DNA of 33,053 nucleotides from Desulfobulbaceae bacterium S3730MH12 (GTDB lineage Bacteria > Desulfobacterota > Desulfobulbia > Desulfobulbales > Desulfocapsaceae). The position numbers and the translations under genes were made by a program. The DNA lies in NCBI GenBank assembly GCA_001750925.1, contig MAXH01000246.1, positions 1 through 33,053 of the forward strand, read 5' to 3'. Below the pieces are notes generated by a model that did not search any database, was not told where the DNA came from, and saw nothing but the letters and a program-made list of their open reading frames with translations. This document shows positions 8,228 to 18,549 of this stretch, piece by piece. Within the stretch, counting starts at the first letter, position 1; every line of letters starts with the position of its first letter.

Positions 8228-9247
8228 CTATTCGTCCCTCAGATCCCTGGTCAGCAAGTCCTTAACTGCATCAGAGCAGCTCTTGTCCTTATATAGAATA
8301 TTATAAACCTGCTCAAGAATAGGCATTTCTATGTCCAGCTTGCCGCTCAGGTCGAAAATTGATCTGGCAGTCTTGATGCCCTCTGCCACCATACTCATTT
8401 CCTCAGTTATCTGTTGCAGGTTTTTCCCCTGACCAAGTTTTAAGCCAACTGTCCTGTTTCTGCTTAAATCTCCAGTACATGTAAGCAACAGGTCTCCGAT
8501 TCCGCTCAATCCTGAAAACGTAGCCGGGTCAGCCTTCATGGCAACCCCTAGTCGTTTCATCTCGGCAAGACCACGGGTGATAAGTGCTGCACGTGTATTC
8601 AGACCATATCCCAATCCGTCACACACCCCTGCAGCAATCGCAATAATATTTTTAAAGGAGGCGCTTATCTCAAGGCCGATAACATCCTGGCTGGCATAAA
8701 CCCTGAATGTCTCTGTACCAAAAATCCTTTGTATCTCCTGAGCGGTCTCCAGCCGGGAAAAACCGATAGTTACAGCTGTAGGGATATCTTTTGCGACCTC
8801 CTCAGCGAAAGAGGGCCCGGACAGCACCCCCACTTCAACCTGTTCGTTGCCTTTTTTTTCTTCAACCAGTTCTTCAATGACCTGGGTCATGGTTTGAAGT
8901 GTGCAGTTTTCAATTCCCTTAACAGCAGAAATAATTCTTACATCACTTTTAATATAGGGTACCAGGGAGCTGAAAACCTTTCTCAGCCCATGTGAGGGAA
9001 CCACCATCACAATAAGGTCACTTCCCGCGACACAGCCTTCAAGGCTATCAGTTATCTTCAGTTTTTCCGGCAGTATGATACCGGGAAGATATTTACTGTT
9101 TTCTCGTTTTTCAGATAGTTTTTTTACATGGAGAGTGTTATGTCCCCACAAACAGCATCTATGCCCCTTTTTTGACAAAAGCACAGCAAGGGCAGTGCCC
9201 CAGCTACCAGCGCCGACAATTGCAATTGTACTGGCCTTATTCATCAT
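8228..9247 (-). CDS. gpsA: NAD(P)-dependent glycerol-3-phosphate dehydrogenase
   Basis: Reduces dihydroxyacetone phosphate to sn-glycerol 3-phosphate, the backbone for phospholipids, in the cytosol. The Rossmann signature [11 protein letters not shown] lies at residues 10-20. The catalytic-lysine region is visible as [31 protein letters not shown], followed by [12 protein letters not shown], all diagnostic of GpsA. The 339 residues match the family. The start lies inside the gyrA 3' end (11-base overlap), so it belongs to the dnaN-gyrB-gyrA run; the second codon is also ATG. No terminator separates it from the convergent rdgB. Confidence 0.96.
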   Translation of the reverse strand: MMNKASTIAIVGAGSWGTALAVLLSKKGHRCCLWGHNTLHVKKLSEKRENSKYLPGIILPEKLKITDSLEGCVAGSDLIVMVVPSHGLRKVFSSLVPYIKSDVRIISAVKGIENCTLQTMTQVIEELVEEKKGNEQVEVGVLSGPSFAEEVAKDIPTAVTIGFSRLETAQEIQRIFGTETFRVYASQDVIGLEISASFKNIIAIAAGVCDGLGYGLNTRAALITRGLAEMKRLGVAMKADPATFSGLSGIGDLLLTCTGDLSRNRTVGLKLGQGKNLQQITEEMSMVAEGIKTARSIFDLSGKLDIEMPILEQVYNILYKDKSCSDAVKDLLTRDLRDE

Positions 9248-11768
9248 CTTTTGAGATCTGTTCCGGTTCTACTTTTTCAGAACCTCCTTCGGCTACCAGA
9301 GAATCCTCGTCGTCATCTTCCTTTTCTTTGGCGACATTGTCCATACCCACCAGTTTTTCACCATCCTCCATGTTGATCAGACGAACACCCTGGGTACTTC
9401 TACCAATAATCCTGACGCTGCTGAGATCCATGCGAATCATCTTGCCCAGATCAGAAATTAAAATTATTTCGTCCTCATCCTCAACCTGCTTGGCATCAAT
9501 AACTCTTCCGTTTCTTTCACTTTTCTTAATGGCAATAACACCCTTTCCGCCTCGCTTTTGTAAACGATATTCCTCAATAGGACTACGTTTACCATACCCG
9601 TTCTCGGTGACGGTAAGGATAGAATTTTCAGAAGAAACAACTATCGCATTGACCACACAGTCGTCGCTGGCCAGCCGGATGCCTCTTACGCCGGCAGCAG
9701 TTCTGCCCATTGTCCGAATATCTGACTCCCTGAAATGAATACACATACCTTCTTTGGTTATTAAAAGTATAGTATCTTCGCCGTTCAATACATGGGCGCC
9801 GATTATCTCATCGTTCTCATTTATAGTCAGAGCACGTTTTCCTTTCTTCAGGGGACGTTCGAATTCCTGCAGACTGGTTTTCTTTATCCTTCCAAATTTT
9901 GTCACCATCATGATAGTTTTTTTCTTTGAATCATCGTCAAAACTTTCAATCGGCAGAATAGCGGCAATTTTTTCATCATCCGCCAAATTCAACAGGTTTA
10001 CAATCGCTTTTCCCCTGGCCGTTCGCCCTGCAAGTGGCATCTGATAAACCTTTCTCCAGAAAACCTTTCCATGGTTGGTGAAAAAAAGAAACGTGTCAAG
10101 GGTCGAGGCCACGTAGAGGTTGGATACAAAATCTTCTTCAATGTTTTTAACCCCCTTAACCCCTTTACCGCCCCTGTGCTGAGATCTATAGAGGCTTACA
10201 GGGTTACGCTTTATGTACCCTGAGTGGGTAACGGTAACTGCCATATCTTCAGGGGCAATAAGATCTTCCGGAAGGATTTCATCGGTGGCGTCAATTATCT
10301 CAGTCCTTCTGTCGTCACCAAAAGCTTCCTTAATTTCTACCAGCTCTTCACTGATAAGCCTCATGATCAGCGATTCATCCGCTAATAATGTTTTTAACCT
10401 TTTAATTTCTTTAATAATTTCATCATATTCCCGCGCTATTTTTTCCCGCTCAAGCCCTGTTAACCGCTGCAGACGCATATCGAGAATGGTCTGCGCCTGA
10501 ATTTCACTCAAGTCGAAACGGGAAATAAGCCTTTCTTTTGCTTCAGGTGGGTTTCTGGCTCCCTTGATTAATTCAACAACTTCATCAAGGTTATTAATGG
10601 CAATATTCAGCCCTTCAAGAATATGTGCCTTTTCCTCAGCTTTTCTCAACTCAAAACTCGTTCTTCTATAAACAATAACTTTTCTGTGAAGAATAAAATG
10701 TTCGAGAATTTGTTTAAGATTAAGAACCTCCGGCTTATTATTGACAATCGCAAGAAATATTATACCAAAAGATTTCTGCATCAGTGTCAGCTTATAGAGC
10801 TGATTAAGTACAACTTCTGCTATTTCATCTCTTTTCAGTTCTATAACTACACGTAAACCTTGTCTATCAGATTCATCCCTTACTTCAGAGATAGAGGTAA
10901 TCTTTTTGTCTTTTACCAGGTGTGCTATTTTTTCTACCAGACTGGCTTTATTAAGTTGATAGGGGATTTCTGTAATAACTATAGCTTCCCTTTTTCCGTC
11001 CTTTAGTTTTTCGATGTGAGTCAAAGCTCTCATAATGACCACACCTTTTCCTGTCTCATAGGCTTCTCTTATTCCTGCTCGTCCGCAAATCAGGCCACCT
11101 GTTGGAAAATCAGGTCCTGTTACAATGGACATAAGCTCATGAACAGTAAGGTTGTTATTTTCTATCAGAGCAATAAGGCTGTCTATAACCTCCGACAAAT
11201 TATGGGGGGGAATATTTGTGGCCATGCCAACAGCAATACCGGATGAACCGTTTACCAGTAAATTTGGTATCTTCGCCGGCATGACTGTCGGTTCATCCAG
11301 TGAATTATCATAATTTGGTGTCCAGTCAACTGTATCCTTTTCAAGATCTTTTACTATCTCACGATCAATTCTGGTCATCCGCGCTTCTGTGTACCTCATT
11401 GCCGCAGGAGAGTCTCCATCCAGAGAACCAAAATTTCCCTGCCCGTCAACCAGCGGATAACGCATAGAAAAATTCTGAGCCATACGAACAATGGTGTCAT
11501 ATGCTGCGGTATCCCCATGTGGGTGGTATTTACCTATAACATCACCAACTATTCTTGCCGATTTTACATATGGTCTATTATGGAAAACACCAAGTTCCCG
11601 CATTGCAAAAAGAGCTCTTCGGTGAACAGGCTTTAACCCGTCTCTTACGTCAGGCAATGCACGCCCGATAATTACACTCATCGCATAATCGAGATACGAT
11701 TTTTGCAATTCTTTCTCAATTGATATGGTGGGGAACTTTTCTTTACTTTCTTCTATGTCTGTGCTCAT
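9237..11768 (-). CDS. gyrA: DNA gyrase subunit A
   Basis: The breakage-reunion subunit of gyrase, which with GyrB adds negative supercoils. The 843-residue protein has the active tyrosine at Tyr126 in AAMRYTE and the quinolone-determining segment [10 protein letters not shown] (82-91). The C-terminal beta-propeller contains the GyrA box QKRGGKG, which separates gyrase from topoisomerase IV ParC. The tail is strongly acidic ([10 protein letters not shown] and following). The residue equivalent to E. coli Ser83 is Thr87 here, as is natural in several bacteria; the Asp87 equivalent is Asp91. It lies 72 bases after gyrB and overlaps gpsA. Confidence 0.98.
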   Translation of the reverse strand: MSTDIEESKEKFPTISIEKELQKSYLDYAMSVIIGRALPDVRDGLKPVHRRALFAMRELGVFHNRPYVKSARIVGDVIGKYHPHGDTAAYDTIVRMAQNFSMRYPLVDGQGNFGSLDGDSPAAMRYTEARMTRIDREIVKDLEKDTVDWTPNYDNSLDEPTVMPAKIPNLLVNGSSGIAVGMATNIPPHNLSEVIDSLIALIENNNLTVHELMSIVTGPDFPTGGLICGRAGIREAYETGKGVVIMRALTHIEKLKDGKREAIVITEIPYQLNKASLVEKIAHLVKDKKITSISEVRDESDRQGLRVVIELKRDEIAEVVLNQLYKLTLMQKSFGIIFLAIVNNKPEVLNLKQILEHFILHRKVIVYRRTSFELRKAEEKAHILEGLNIAINNLDEVVELIKGARNPPEAKERLISRFDLSEIQAQTILDMRLQRLTGLEREKIAREYDEIIKEIKRLKTLLADESLIMRLISEELVEIKEAFGDDRRTEIIDATDEILPEDLIAPEDMAVTVTHSGYIKRNPVSLYRSQHRGGKGVKGVKNIEEDFVSNLYVASTLDTFLFFTNHGKVFWRKVYQMPLAGRTARGKAIVNLLNLADDEKIAAILPIESFDDDSKKKTIMMVTKFGRIKKTSLQEFERPLKKGKRALTINENDEIIGAHVLNGEDTILLITKEGMCIHFRESDIRTMGRTAAGVRGIRLASDDCVVNAIVVSSENSILTVTENGYGKRSPIEEYRLQKRGGKGVIAIKKSERNGRVIDAKQVEDEDEIILISDLGKMIRMDLSSVRIIGRSTQGVRLINMEDGEKLVGMDNVAKEKEDDDEDSLVAEGGSEKVEPEQISKDDE

Positions 11769-11840
11769 AAAAATATTCTATTTAAATTTGATGGTATGGT
11801 GAAAGACAGTAAGAATTTCGAGCCTTGTTATGTGGCGGAA

Positions 11841-14276
<2,436 letters not shown>

Positions 14277-15407
14277 TTACAACTGCATCGGCATTATAAT
14301 GGATATAAAGCCAACATCATCATCAGCCTTCATGAGGCACGGGCTGTTATTCGAATTGATATACGCTTCAACCGTTTCACTTTCCATAGCCTGGAGCGCT
14401 TCAATAAAATATCTACAGTTAAATCCAAGGCTGAGTGGTTCACCGGAATACGATATGGACTGTTCATCTTTTGCGTTGCCTAAATCAGCATTCTGTGAGG
14501 AAAGTATCATCAGATTATTTTCAATCTTCAACTGGATAGTGTGAAATATATCTTCAGTGAACAGATTTATTCTCTTTAGCGATTCCAGGAAAGGTATTCT
14601 CTGAATTTCCAGACAATTTTCAAGCTGGACAGCTTCAAGAATGGCTGAATACTGAGGAAATTCACCATGTTTAAGACGAATAATCATAACAGCATCCTCA
14701 TCTCTGAGAACCAGCTGTTTTTGTTCAAAAGATACTTCTAAAGCATCTCTACCCTCACAAAATTTTTTCCATTCCTGAATCCCCTTTTTGGGTATCAGAG
14801 TGACATCGTTGAGCTGCATTTCATCGAGATTTGCAGCAACATCTTTTTCCATAATTGATAACCGATGTCCGTCAGAGGAAATCATCTTCAGATAAGAAGT
14901 GCCATCCCGCACCTCTTTTTCAAACAGCACAGCCGTAAGAGAGTAAATATTCTCCTGCTCATTTGCTATTGAATAAATAATCTTATCAATAAGTTCGAGA
15001 AATATATGACTCTCAAACGAGATAAATGATTCATCTTCATATTCAGGAAATTCAGGAAATTCGTCACTTGCTACTCCAGCCAGATTGTATTTACTTAAAC
15101 CTGCCCTTATAATAACCCAGCTATTGTCTGTTTCTTCTATAGTTATAGTTTCTGATCCTGATTCTCTGACAATCTCAAAAATTTTCTTTGAGGGAAGAGT
15201 CAATGACCCTTCATCTTGAATTTCTGCGGGAACAAAGAGCCGCATACCAACTTCAAGATCTGTTCCTGTTAAAATCAATCCGTTGTTTGTCGATTCTATA
15301 AGAACATTTGACAAAATGGCCAATGTTCCCTTTTTGTTGGTTAGGTTTTGAAGATTGTTAAGAGCTTCGAGAAAATAATTTCTGCTGATTGTGCAATTAA
15401 GTGCCAT
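14277..15407 (-). CDS. dnaN: DNA polymerase III beta sliding clamp
   Basis: The ring-shaped processivity clamp of the replicative polymerase. It is 376 residues long, with the three-domain beta-clamp pattern: an N-terminal segment with TLAILSNVLIES, the central LTAVLFE...MISSDGHRLS region, and the C-terminal NSPCLMKADDDVGFISIIMPMQL, which matches the family's clamp-loader/polymerase-binding end. The start ATG at 15407 has a strong AGGAG a few bases upstream on the minus strand. Usually dnaA precedes dnaN; here a 360-base AT-rich gap and an unrelated plus-strand gene precede it instead. gyrB, gyrA and gpsA follow. Confidence 0.97.
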   Translation of the reverse strand: MALNCTISRNYFLEALNNLQNLTNKKGTLAILSNVLIESTNNGLILTGTDLEVGMRLFVPAEIQDEGSLTLPSKKIFEIVRESGSETITIEETDNSWVIIRAGLSKYNLAGVASDEFPEFPEYEDESFISFESHIFLELIDKIIYSIANEQENIYSLTAVLFEKEVRDGTSYLKMISSDGHRLSIMEKDVAANLDEMQLNDVTLIPKKGIQEWKKFCEGRDALEVSFEQKQLVLRDEDAVMIIRLKHGEFPQYSAILEAVQLENCLEIQRIPFLESLKRINLFTEDIFHTIQLKIENNLMILSSQNADLGNAKDEQSISYSGEPLSLGFNCRYFIEALQAMESETVEAYINSNNSPCLMKADDDVGFISIIMPMQL

Positions 15408-15442
15408 AAGGGGACTCCTTTCAACGAATCCTTATTATAGTT

Positions 15443-15460
15443 TTATTATTATTATTATTA
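15443..15460. repeat. Trinucleotide tract (TTA)6
   Basis: Six uninterrupted TTA units lie about 40 bases upstream of the dnaN start, between a possible minus-strand -10 TATAAT (15434-15439) and the CTGTTAAC repeats. Such tracts can vary in length between strains and may alter promoter spacing. Confidence 0.8.
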
Positions 15461-15564
15461 GTTCTGATAATATGTTTAATGAAAACATAACTATTTGTTT
15501 TTAATGTGTTAATTATAAACAATATTAATCTTATAACTCTTTTTCAAATGTTTATATATGTTTA

Positions 15565-15619
15565 TTAACAGTTTTATAAACCGGTACTTAAAAAACTGTT
15601 AACATGAAGCTGTTAACAG
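15565..15619. repeat. Cluster of three CTGTTAA(C) motifs
   Basis: TTAACAG (15565-15571, inverse orientation), CTGTTAACA (15596-15604) and CTGTTAACAG (15610-15619, a perfect 10-bp palindrome) lie within 55 bases. This could be a binding array for a regulator or initiator. I do not recognise the cognate protein. Confidence 0.6.
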
Positions 15620-15690
15620 AGTGTTGAAAATAGATTTTTATGTGGCTGGTCTCGTTTTTTAAACTCTTCAAATTTATTGAAAAAACAGAT

Positions 15691-15719
15691 ATATACATAT
15701 AATTATTATATGCTTATAA
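15691..15719 (+). promoter_or_regulatory. Possible promoter for the serine-hydrolase gene
   Basis: A perfect -10 TATAAT (15714-15719) lies 17 bases after TATACA (15691-15696), which matches four of six -35 bases. It is about 49 bases before the ATG. The whole stretch is AT-rich, so chance matches are likely. Confidence 0.3.
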
Positions 15720-15767
15720 TCTAGTCAAAATTGATCAAAAATTCAATATAATAATAAGATATTTATA

Positions 15768-16874
15768 ATGAAAATTTTTAATGAAGCCAGGCTTAAAGAA
15801 GAACTCGACAATGTCATCAATGACTCTTTAAAAAGAGATGTTTTTTCAGGTGTTTGCTTGTCTTTTTCAACTTTAAAAGACTCTGTGAGGTGGAGTAGAA
15901 GCTATAGTTATGGAACTACTGAAAAATCAGGGTCACAAAAGAGGATTAAGCAAAGGACCTATTTTGATCTGGCATCATTAACAAAACCACTGGTCACAAC
16001 GCTTTCAATTGCAGTTTTAATTGAAGATGGATTAATTCGTTTGGAAGATGAGCTTTCTGATTGTTGTAGTTGGCAATTACCTGAGGATAAAAAAAGAATT
16101 ACAATTTCTCATCTTTTATCACATTCTTCAGGTTTGCCGGCTCATAAACCATATTATAAAAAACTACACGAAGTACCCGAACATCAAAAAAGTAAAAAAC
16201 TTCAAAAATGGATTTTGCAAGAAGAACTTTGTTTTTCACCCGGCACAGACAATCTATACAGCGATCTCGGTTTTATATTGCTTGGATTCATAATTGAAGA
16301 GAAAGCTGGAGTTTCACTGGATGTTTTATGGGAAAAGAAAGTTATTACCCCTTTAAAGCTGCAGAAATGGTTGTTATTTTCAAAAAATAAAAGTTTTGAT
16401 AGGAGACTGTGTGCTGTTACACAAAATTGCGTATGGAGTGGTAAAATGCTTTGTGGAATTGTCCATGATGATAACTGCAGAGCAATGGGTGGTGTGGGAG
16501 GACATGCCGGATTATTCGGTACAGCACCAGCTGTGTTGTCTCTTTGCGAACACTTAATAGAACAATTTAAGGGCAGGGAGGAACATCCTTCATATAGCTC
16601 AGCTCTGTTGAGACATTTGCTGACAAGAGTTGGTAAATCCAGCTGGGCTTACGGCTTTGATACCCCAACGAGAGGAAATTCAAGCAGCGGCAGGTTTTTC
16701 AGCAATGAAAGTAGAGGCCATTTAGGTTTTACGGGAACATCTTTTTGGATAGATTTTGAAAGGGATACTGCAATAGTTTTACTTACGAATAGAGTGCATT
16801 TGTCTGATAATATTGAAAAAATAAAAAAATTAAGACCACTTGTTCATGATATAATAATGAAATTTTTTTTATAA
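15768..16874 (+). CDS. Serine hydrolase of the beta-lactamase (class C)/esterase family
   Basis: A 368-residue member of the beta-lactamase-related serine hydrolase group. The nucleophile motif SxxK is SLTK (Ser70-Lys73), the second motif is YSD (164-166, in YSDLGFILLG), and HLGFTG (318-323) stands in the place of the KTG motif. GGVGGHAGLFGTA (241-253) is another family hallmark. No signal peptide is visible, so it is likely cytoplasmic and more probably an esterase or peptidase than an antibiotic-resistance enzyme; the substrate is unknown. The ATG has no clear Shine-Dalgarno. The gene looks more A/T-rich than dnaN-gyrB next door. It runs away from dnaN and converges on the small sulfur-cluster genes. 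Confidence 0.85.
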   Translation: MKIFNEARLKEELDNVINDSLKRDVFSGVCLSFSTLKDSVRWSRSYSYGTTEKSGSQKRIKQRTYFDLASLTKPLVTTLSIAVLIEDGLIRLEDELSDCCSWQLPEDKKRITISHLLSHSSGLPAHKPYYKKLHEVPEHQKSKKLQKWILQEELCFSPGTDNLYSDLGFILLGFIIEEKAGVSLDVLWEKKVITPLKLQKWLLFSKNKSFDRRLCAVTQNCVWSGKMLCGIVHDDNCRAMGGVGGHAGLFGTAPAVLSLCEHLIEQFKGREEHPSYSSALLRHLLTRVGKSSWAYGFDTPTRGNSSSGRFFSNESRGHLGFTGTSFWIDFERDTAIVLLTNRVHLSDNIEKIKKLRPLVHDIIMKFFL

Positions 16875-16886
16875 AAATATTATTCG

Positions 16887-16926
16887 CGAAAAAAAAGCTC
16901 CGTCAAACGTATCTGTTCAACGGAGC
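16887..16926 (-). terminator. Terminator of the tusA/dsrE operon
   Basis: On the minus strand GCTCCGT (16920-16926) pairs with ACGGAGC (16897-16903) and is followed by an eight-base T-run. It lies about 30 bases after the last small gene and also just past the plus-strand hydrolase gene. Confidence 0.8.
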
Positions 16927-16957
16927 CTGAGGTATTATTTAACCGACTACTTTATTA

Positions 16958-17131
16958 TTACCACCAGCAAATAGTTTGATCGGCTTCAAAAATTTTGTCA
17001 ACCAGATTACTATAATCCGGACTATCTACAGTCAAGTCAAAGGTATCAACCTCCCGGTCACGATTAACAATCTCAACTAACTTCTGTACAGTTTCATCCG
17101 GCTGCGATCTGTATACATTTAATATTTTCAT
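16958..17131 (-). CDS. Small conserved-type protein of the sulfur cluster (57 aa), possibly DsrH/TusB-like
   Basis: Starting at the ATG at 17131 (AGGAG ten bases upstream) gives a 57-residue protein; a longer frame from 17164 would overlap the previous gene and adds an unlikely N-terminus. It begins MKILNVYRSQPDETVQKLVE and ends in ICWW. It has one cysteine, third from the C-terminus. The aromatic C-terminus and its place behind two DsrE-like genes recall TusB/DsrH, the smallest partner of the DsrEFH/TusBCD complexes, but the similarity is too weak to name it. It is the last gene of the minus-strand operon and is followed by a terminator. A role with its neighbours in sulfur transfer is inferred from context only. 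Confidence 0.7.
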   Translation of the reverse strand: MKILNVYRSQPDETVQKLVEIVNRDREVDTFDLTVDSPDYSNLVDKIFEADQTICWW

Positions 17132-17153
17132 AGTATAGAAACTCCTGGATATT

Positions 17154-17456
17154 TTATTTGGCACCGTAGGGGATGATATGGGTCATTTCACGAAGTTTTT
17201 CACCAAGCTCTTCAATAGAAATAGCGGTGAAATCATTTTTTTCAACATCAGCCTGCACTGTGGTAAAAATATCGCCTTCCATGTCACGAAGCATTTCTAT
17301 GCTTTCTTTGGTCAACTCATCTATTTCAGGAATTTCTTTGTCAATCACCACGCCATATGAGTACATATTTTCGACAGCTAAACCTAAAGCTGATCTGATA
17401 CCATCTACGACGTAATCTTCGTGCCTGTACATGAAGCATACTTTTTTGTATTCCAT
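17154..17456 (-). CDS. Small protein of the sulfur cluster (100 aa), possibly DsrE/F-like fold
   Basis: A 100-residue protein with a good ribosome-binding site (AAAGGAG before ATAAAATG). The N-terminus KKVCFMYRHEDYVVDGIRSALGLA is strand-helix in pattern, like the start of DsrE/DsrF proteins, and a single cysteine, Cys7, is present. The remainder is acidic and mostly helical in pattern (EIDELTKESIEMLRDME, SIEELGEKLREM). I do not recognise a named family with certainty. It lies 12 bases after the dsrE-family gene and 22 bases before the next start, so it is clearly in the same operon. It matches the position of one of the two conserved hypothetical proteins in YTD-type clusters. Confidence 0.75.
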   Translation of the reverse strand: MEYKKVCFMYRHEDYVVDGIRSALGLAVENMYSYGVVIDKEIPEIDELTKESIEMLRDMEGDIFTTVQADVEKNDFTAISIEELGEKLREMTHIIPYGAK

Positions 17457-17468
17457 TTTATGTCTCCT

Positions 17469-17783
17469 TTACAGACTGAGGTAACAGTCAAAGTCTTCTA
17501 TCATAATACCGTGTTGAGCTTGAGTAGCCATTTTTTTTGCGGTTAATCCCTCGGGAATATCCTCAATATCAAAGCCCTGTTTTTTATAGCTGTCTACACA
17601 AATAGAAACATCATCAGCAAGATCACATAATCCGGCAAACTCAGGGTCTTTGGAGAGGGTTGTTGCCTTCCAGGTAAAAAAAACCTTTACATTGGATCCT
17701 TTGGCTTTAGCTGCTTTGGTGATGCCTATAACGTGTTGAAGGCTGTCTGTGGTAGTAACAAAAATACCTAAACTTTTTGCCAT
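17469..17783 (-). CDS. DsrE-family sulfur-carrier protein
   Basis: A 104-residue DsrE/DsrF-like protein: alternating strands and helices with LGIFVTTTDSLQHVIGITKAAKAKGSNVKVFFTW at the N-terminus. It has Cys53, Cys62 and Cys100; in this family a conserved cysteine carries persulfide sulfur. It has a clear GGAG Shine-Dalgarno and is transcribed with tusA upstream and two small genes downstream. DsrE proteins take sulfur from or give it to TusA-type carriers, so this is probably the partner of the TusA encoded next to it. It is about the usual length. Confidence 0.85.
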   Translation of the reverse strand: MAKSLGIFVTTTDSLQHVIGITKAAKAKGSNVKVFFTWKATTLSKDPEFAGLCDLADDVSICVDSYKKQGFDIEDIPEGLTAKKMATQAQHGIMIEDFDCYLSL

Positions 17784-17880
17784 ATTTATTCTCCTTCAAG
17801 AAGGTTGCCGGCTTTGATTTAACCGGCAGACATAAAAAAAATCAAATCGCAACCTATGTGCAATTCAATTTAAAGTTGGG

Positions 17881-17917
17881 AGAACCCGAAGGGTAAAGAA
17901 CTCACTGCGGGTTCTTT
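17881..17917 (-). promoter_or_regulatory. Alternative hairpins between tusA and dsrE
   Basis: AGAACCCG (17881-17888) can pair with CGGGTTCT (17908-17915). Alternatively ACCC/GGGT (17884-17887 with 17891-17894) and AAAGAAC/GTTCTTT (17895-17901 with 17911-17917) can form. The two foldings exclude each other. There is no T-run, so this looks like a processing or attenuation element that could set the tusA to dsrE ratio. Confidence 0.4.
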
Positions 17918-17923
17918 GAAGTA

Positions 17924-18181
17924 TTAACCTTTTTTGATAAAAAAACTTATATAACCGGACTCTTCTTTTTCTCCAAGATATTCATGTCCTGCCCGTTCAC
18001 ACCAACCGGGGAGATCATTTCTGGAACCCGGATCAGTTCCGTCCACCTGAAGAATGTCGCCGGAATTGATCTTTCCCATTTCTTTTTTAGTCCTGAGAAG
18101 CGGCATTGGACAACTGAGTCCCTTAGCATCAAGCACACTAGCTGGTTCTACTCCTTCTTCAATTACTTTGAAGTCACTCAT
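17924..18181 (-). CDS. tusA: TusA-family sulfurtransferase
   Basis: An 85-residue TusA/SirA-like sulfur carrier with the family motif CPMP; Cys24 in AKGLSCPMPLLRTKKEM is the persulfide-bearing residue. The remainder (GDILQVDGTDPGSRNDLPGWCERAGHEYLGEKEESGYISFFIKKG) has the expected strand-helix pattern, with the second cysteine at WCERAGH. It has a strong AGGAG site. In oxidisers and disproportionators TusA passes sulfur between transporters, DsrE and cytoplasmic enzymes. It is the first gene of the minus operon and divergent from the YedE transporter, with a good sigma-70 promoter upstream. Confidence 0.95.
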   Translation of the reverse strand: MSDFKVIEEGVEPASVLDAKGLSCPMPLLRTKKEMGKINSGDILQVDGTDPGSRNDLPGWCERAGHEYLGEKEESGYISFFIKKG

Positions 18182-18276
18182 AACTGTTCTCCTGGCATTT
18201 AATTTACTTATATAAGTTGATAAGAAAAAAATCCGATGGAGGATAAATTTCTTAACTGAAAAAAGTTCGTTTTTGA

Positions 18277-18305
18277 CCTATACTTTAGCTTCGGCCATCT
18301 GTCAA
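18277..18305 (-). promoter_or_regulatory. Sigma-70 promoter of the tusA operon
   Basis: On the minus strand TTGACA (18300-18305) and TATAGG (18277-18282) are separated by exactly 17 bases, near-consensus. Transcription would start about 90 bases before the tusA ATG. Confidence 0.7.
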
Positions 18306-18319
18306 GGAATGAAAAAACG

Positions 18320-18435
18320 AGCAGTGTAACCATGTGATATTTAAGCAAATAAAAATTACACCACAGTGTGGTGGTGGCGGGTGTGGTATGTCGTTTATCT
18401 TGACAAAAAATATGAGATGTGTAAAGCAGTGTAAC
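18320..18435. repeat. Direct repeat AGCAGTGTAAC, 105 bp apart
   Basis: The 11-mer AGCAGTGTAAC occurs at 18320-18330 and at 18425-18435, exactly 105 bases apart (ten helical turns). TTACACC, starting at 18356, carries the same core in inverse orientation between the copies. It looks like paired operator sites. Confidence 0.6.
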
Positions 18436-18549
18436 TATTCAGTAGGGGAAGGGGATTAGGTTTTCACATAAAGATACTGATTGACACAACAGGTATTTAT
18501 AAAAATAGAGTTGAAGGTTATTTTTTGTCTACTTAACAGGGAGAGCACT

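Larger units (their letters stand above)
15408..15767. other. AT-rich divergent gap upstream of dnaN, candidate origin region
   Basis: A 360-base gene-free stretch between dnaN (minus) and the serine-hydrolase gene (plus). It contains a TTA tract, TTAACAG at 15565-15571, CTGTTAACA at 15596-15604 and the palindrome CTGTTAACAG at 15610-15619. No perfect DnaA box is seen; near matches are 7 of 9. Position (beside dnaN, 13.5 kb from parS, at a switch in gene direction) suggests an origin, but this is inference. Confidence 0.35.
18182..18549. other. Divergent regulatory gap between tusA and yedE
   Basis: This 368-base gap contains no gene. It contains the palindrome ACTTATATAAGT (18206-18217), the tusA promoter, an 11-bp direct repeat AGCAGTGTAAC, and a short inverted repeat ACCACAGTGTGGT near 18360-18372. 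Possible plus-strand -35 hexamers TTGACA occur at 18400-18405 and 18481-18486, but no good -10 follows either. Confidence 0.6.

Noticed and set aside
15596-15619. CtrA-type TTAA-N7-TTAA site in the dnaN gap
   Set aside because: The spacing between the two TTAA cores is ten bases, and CtrA is not expected in this group.
18481-18549. Longer start (TTG) for the YedE transporter
   Set aside because: The extra 23 residues are not part of the family, while the ATG at 18550 has GGGAGAG upstream.
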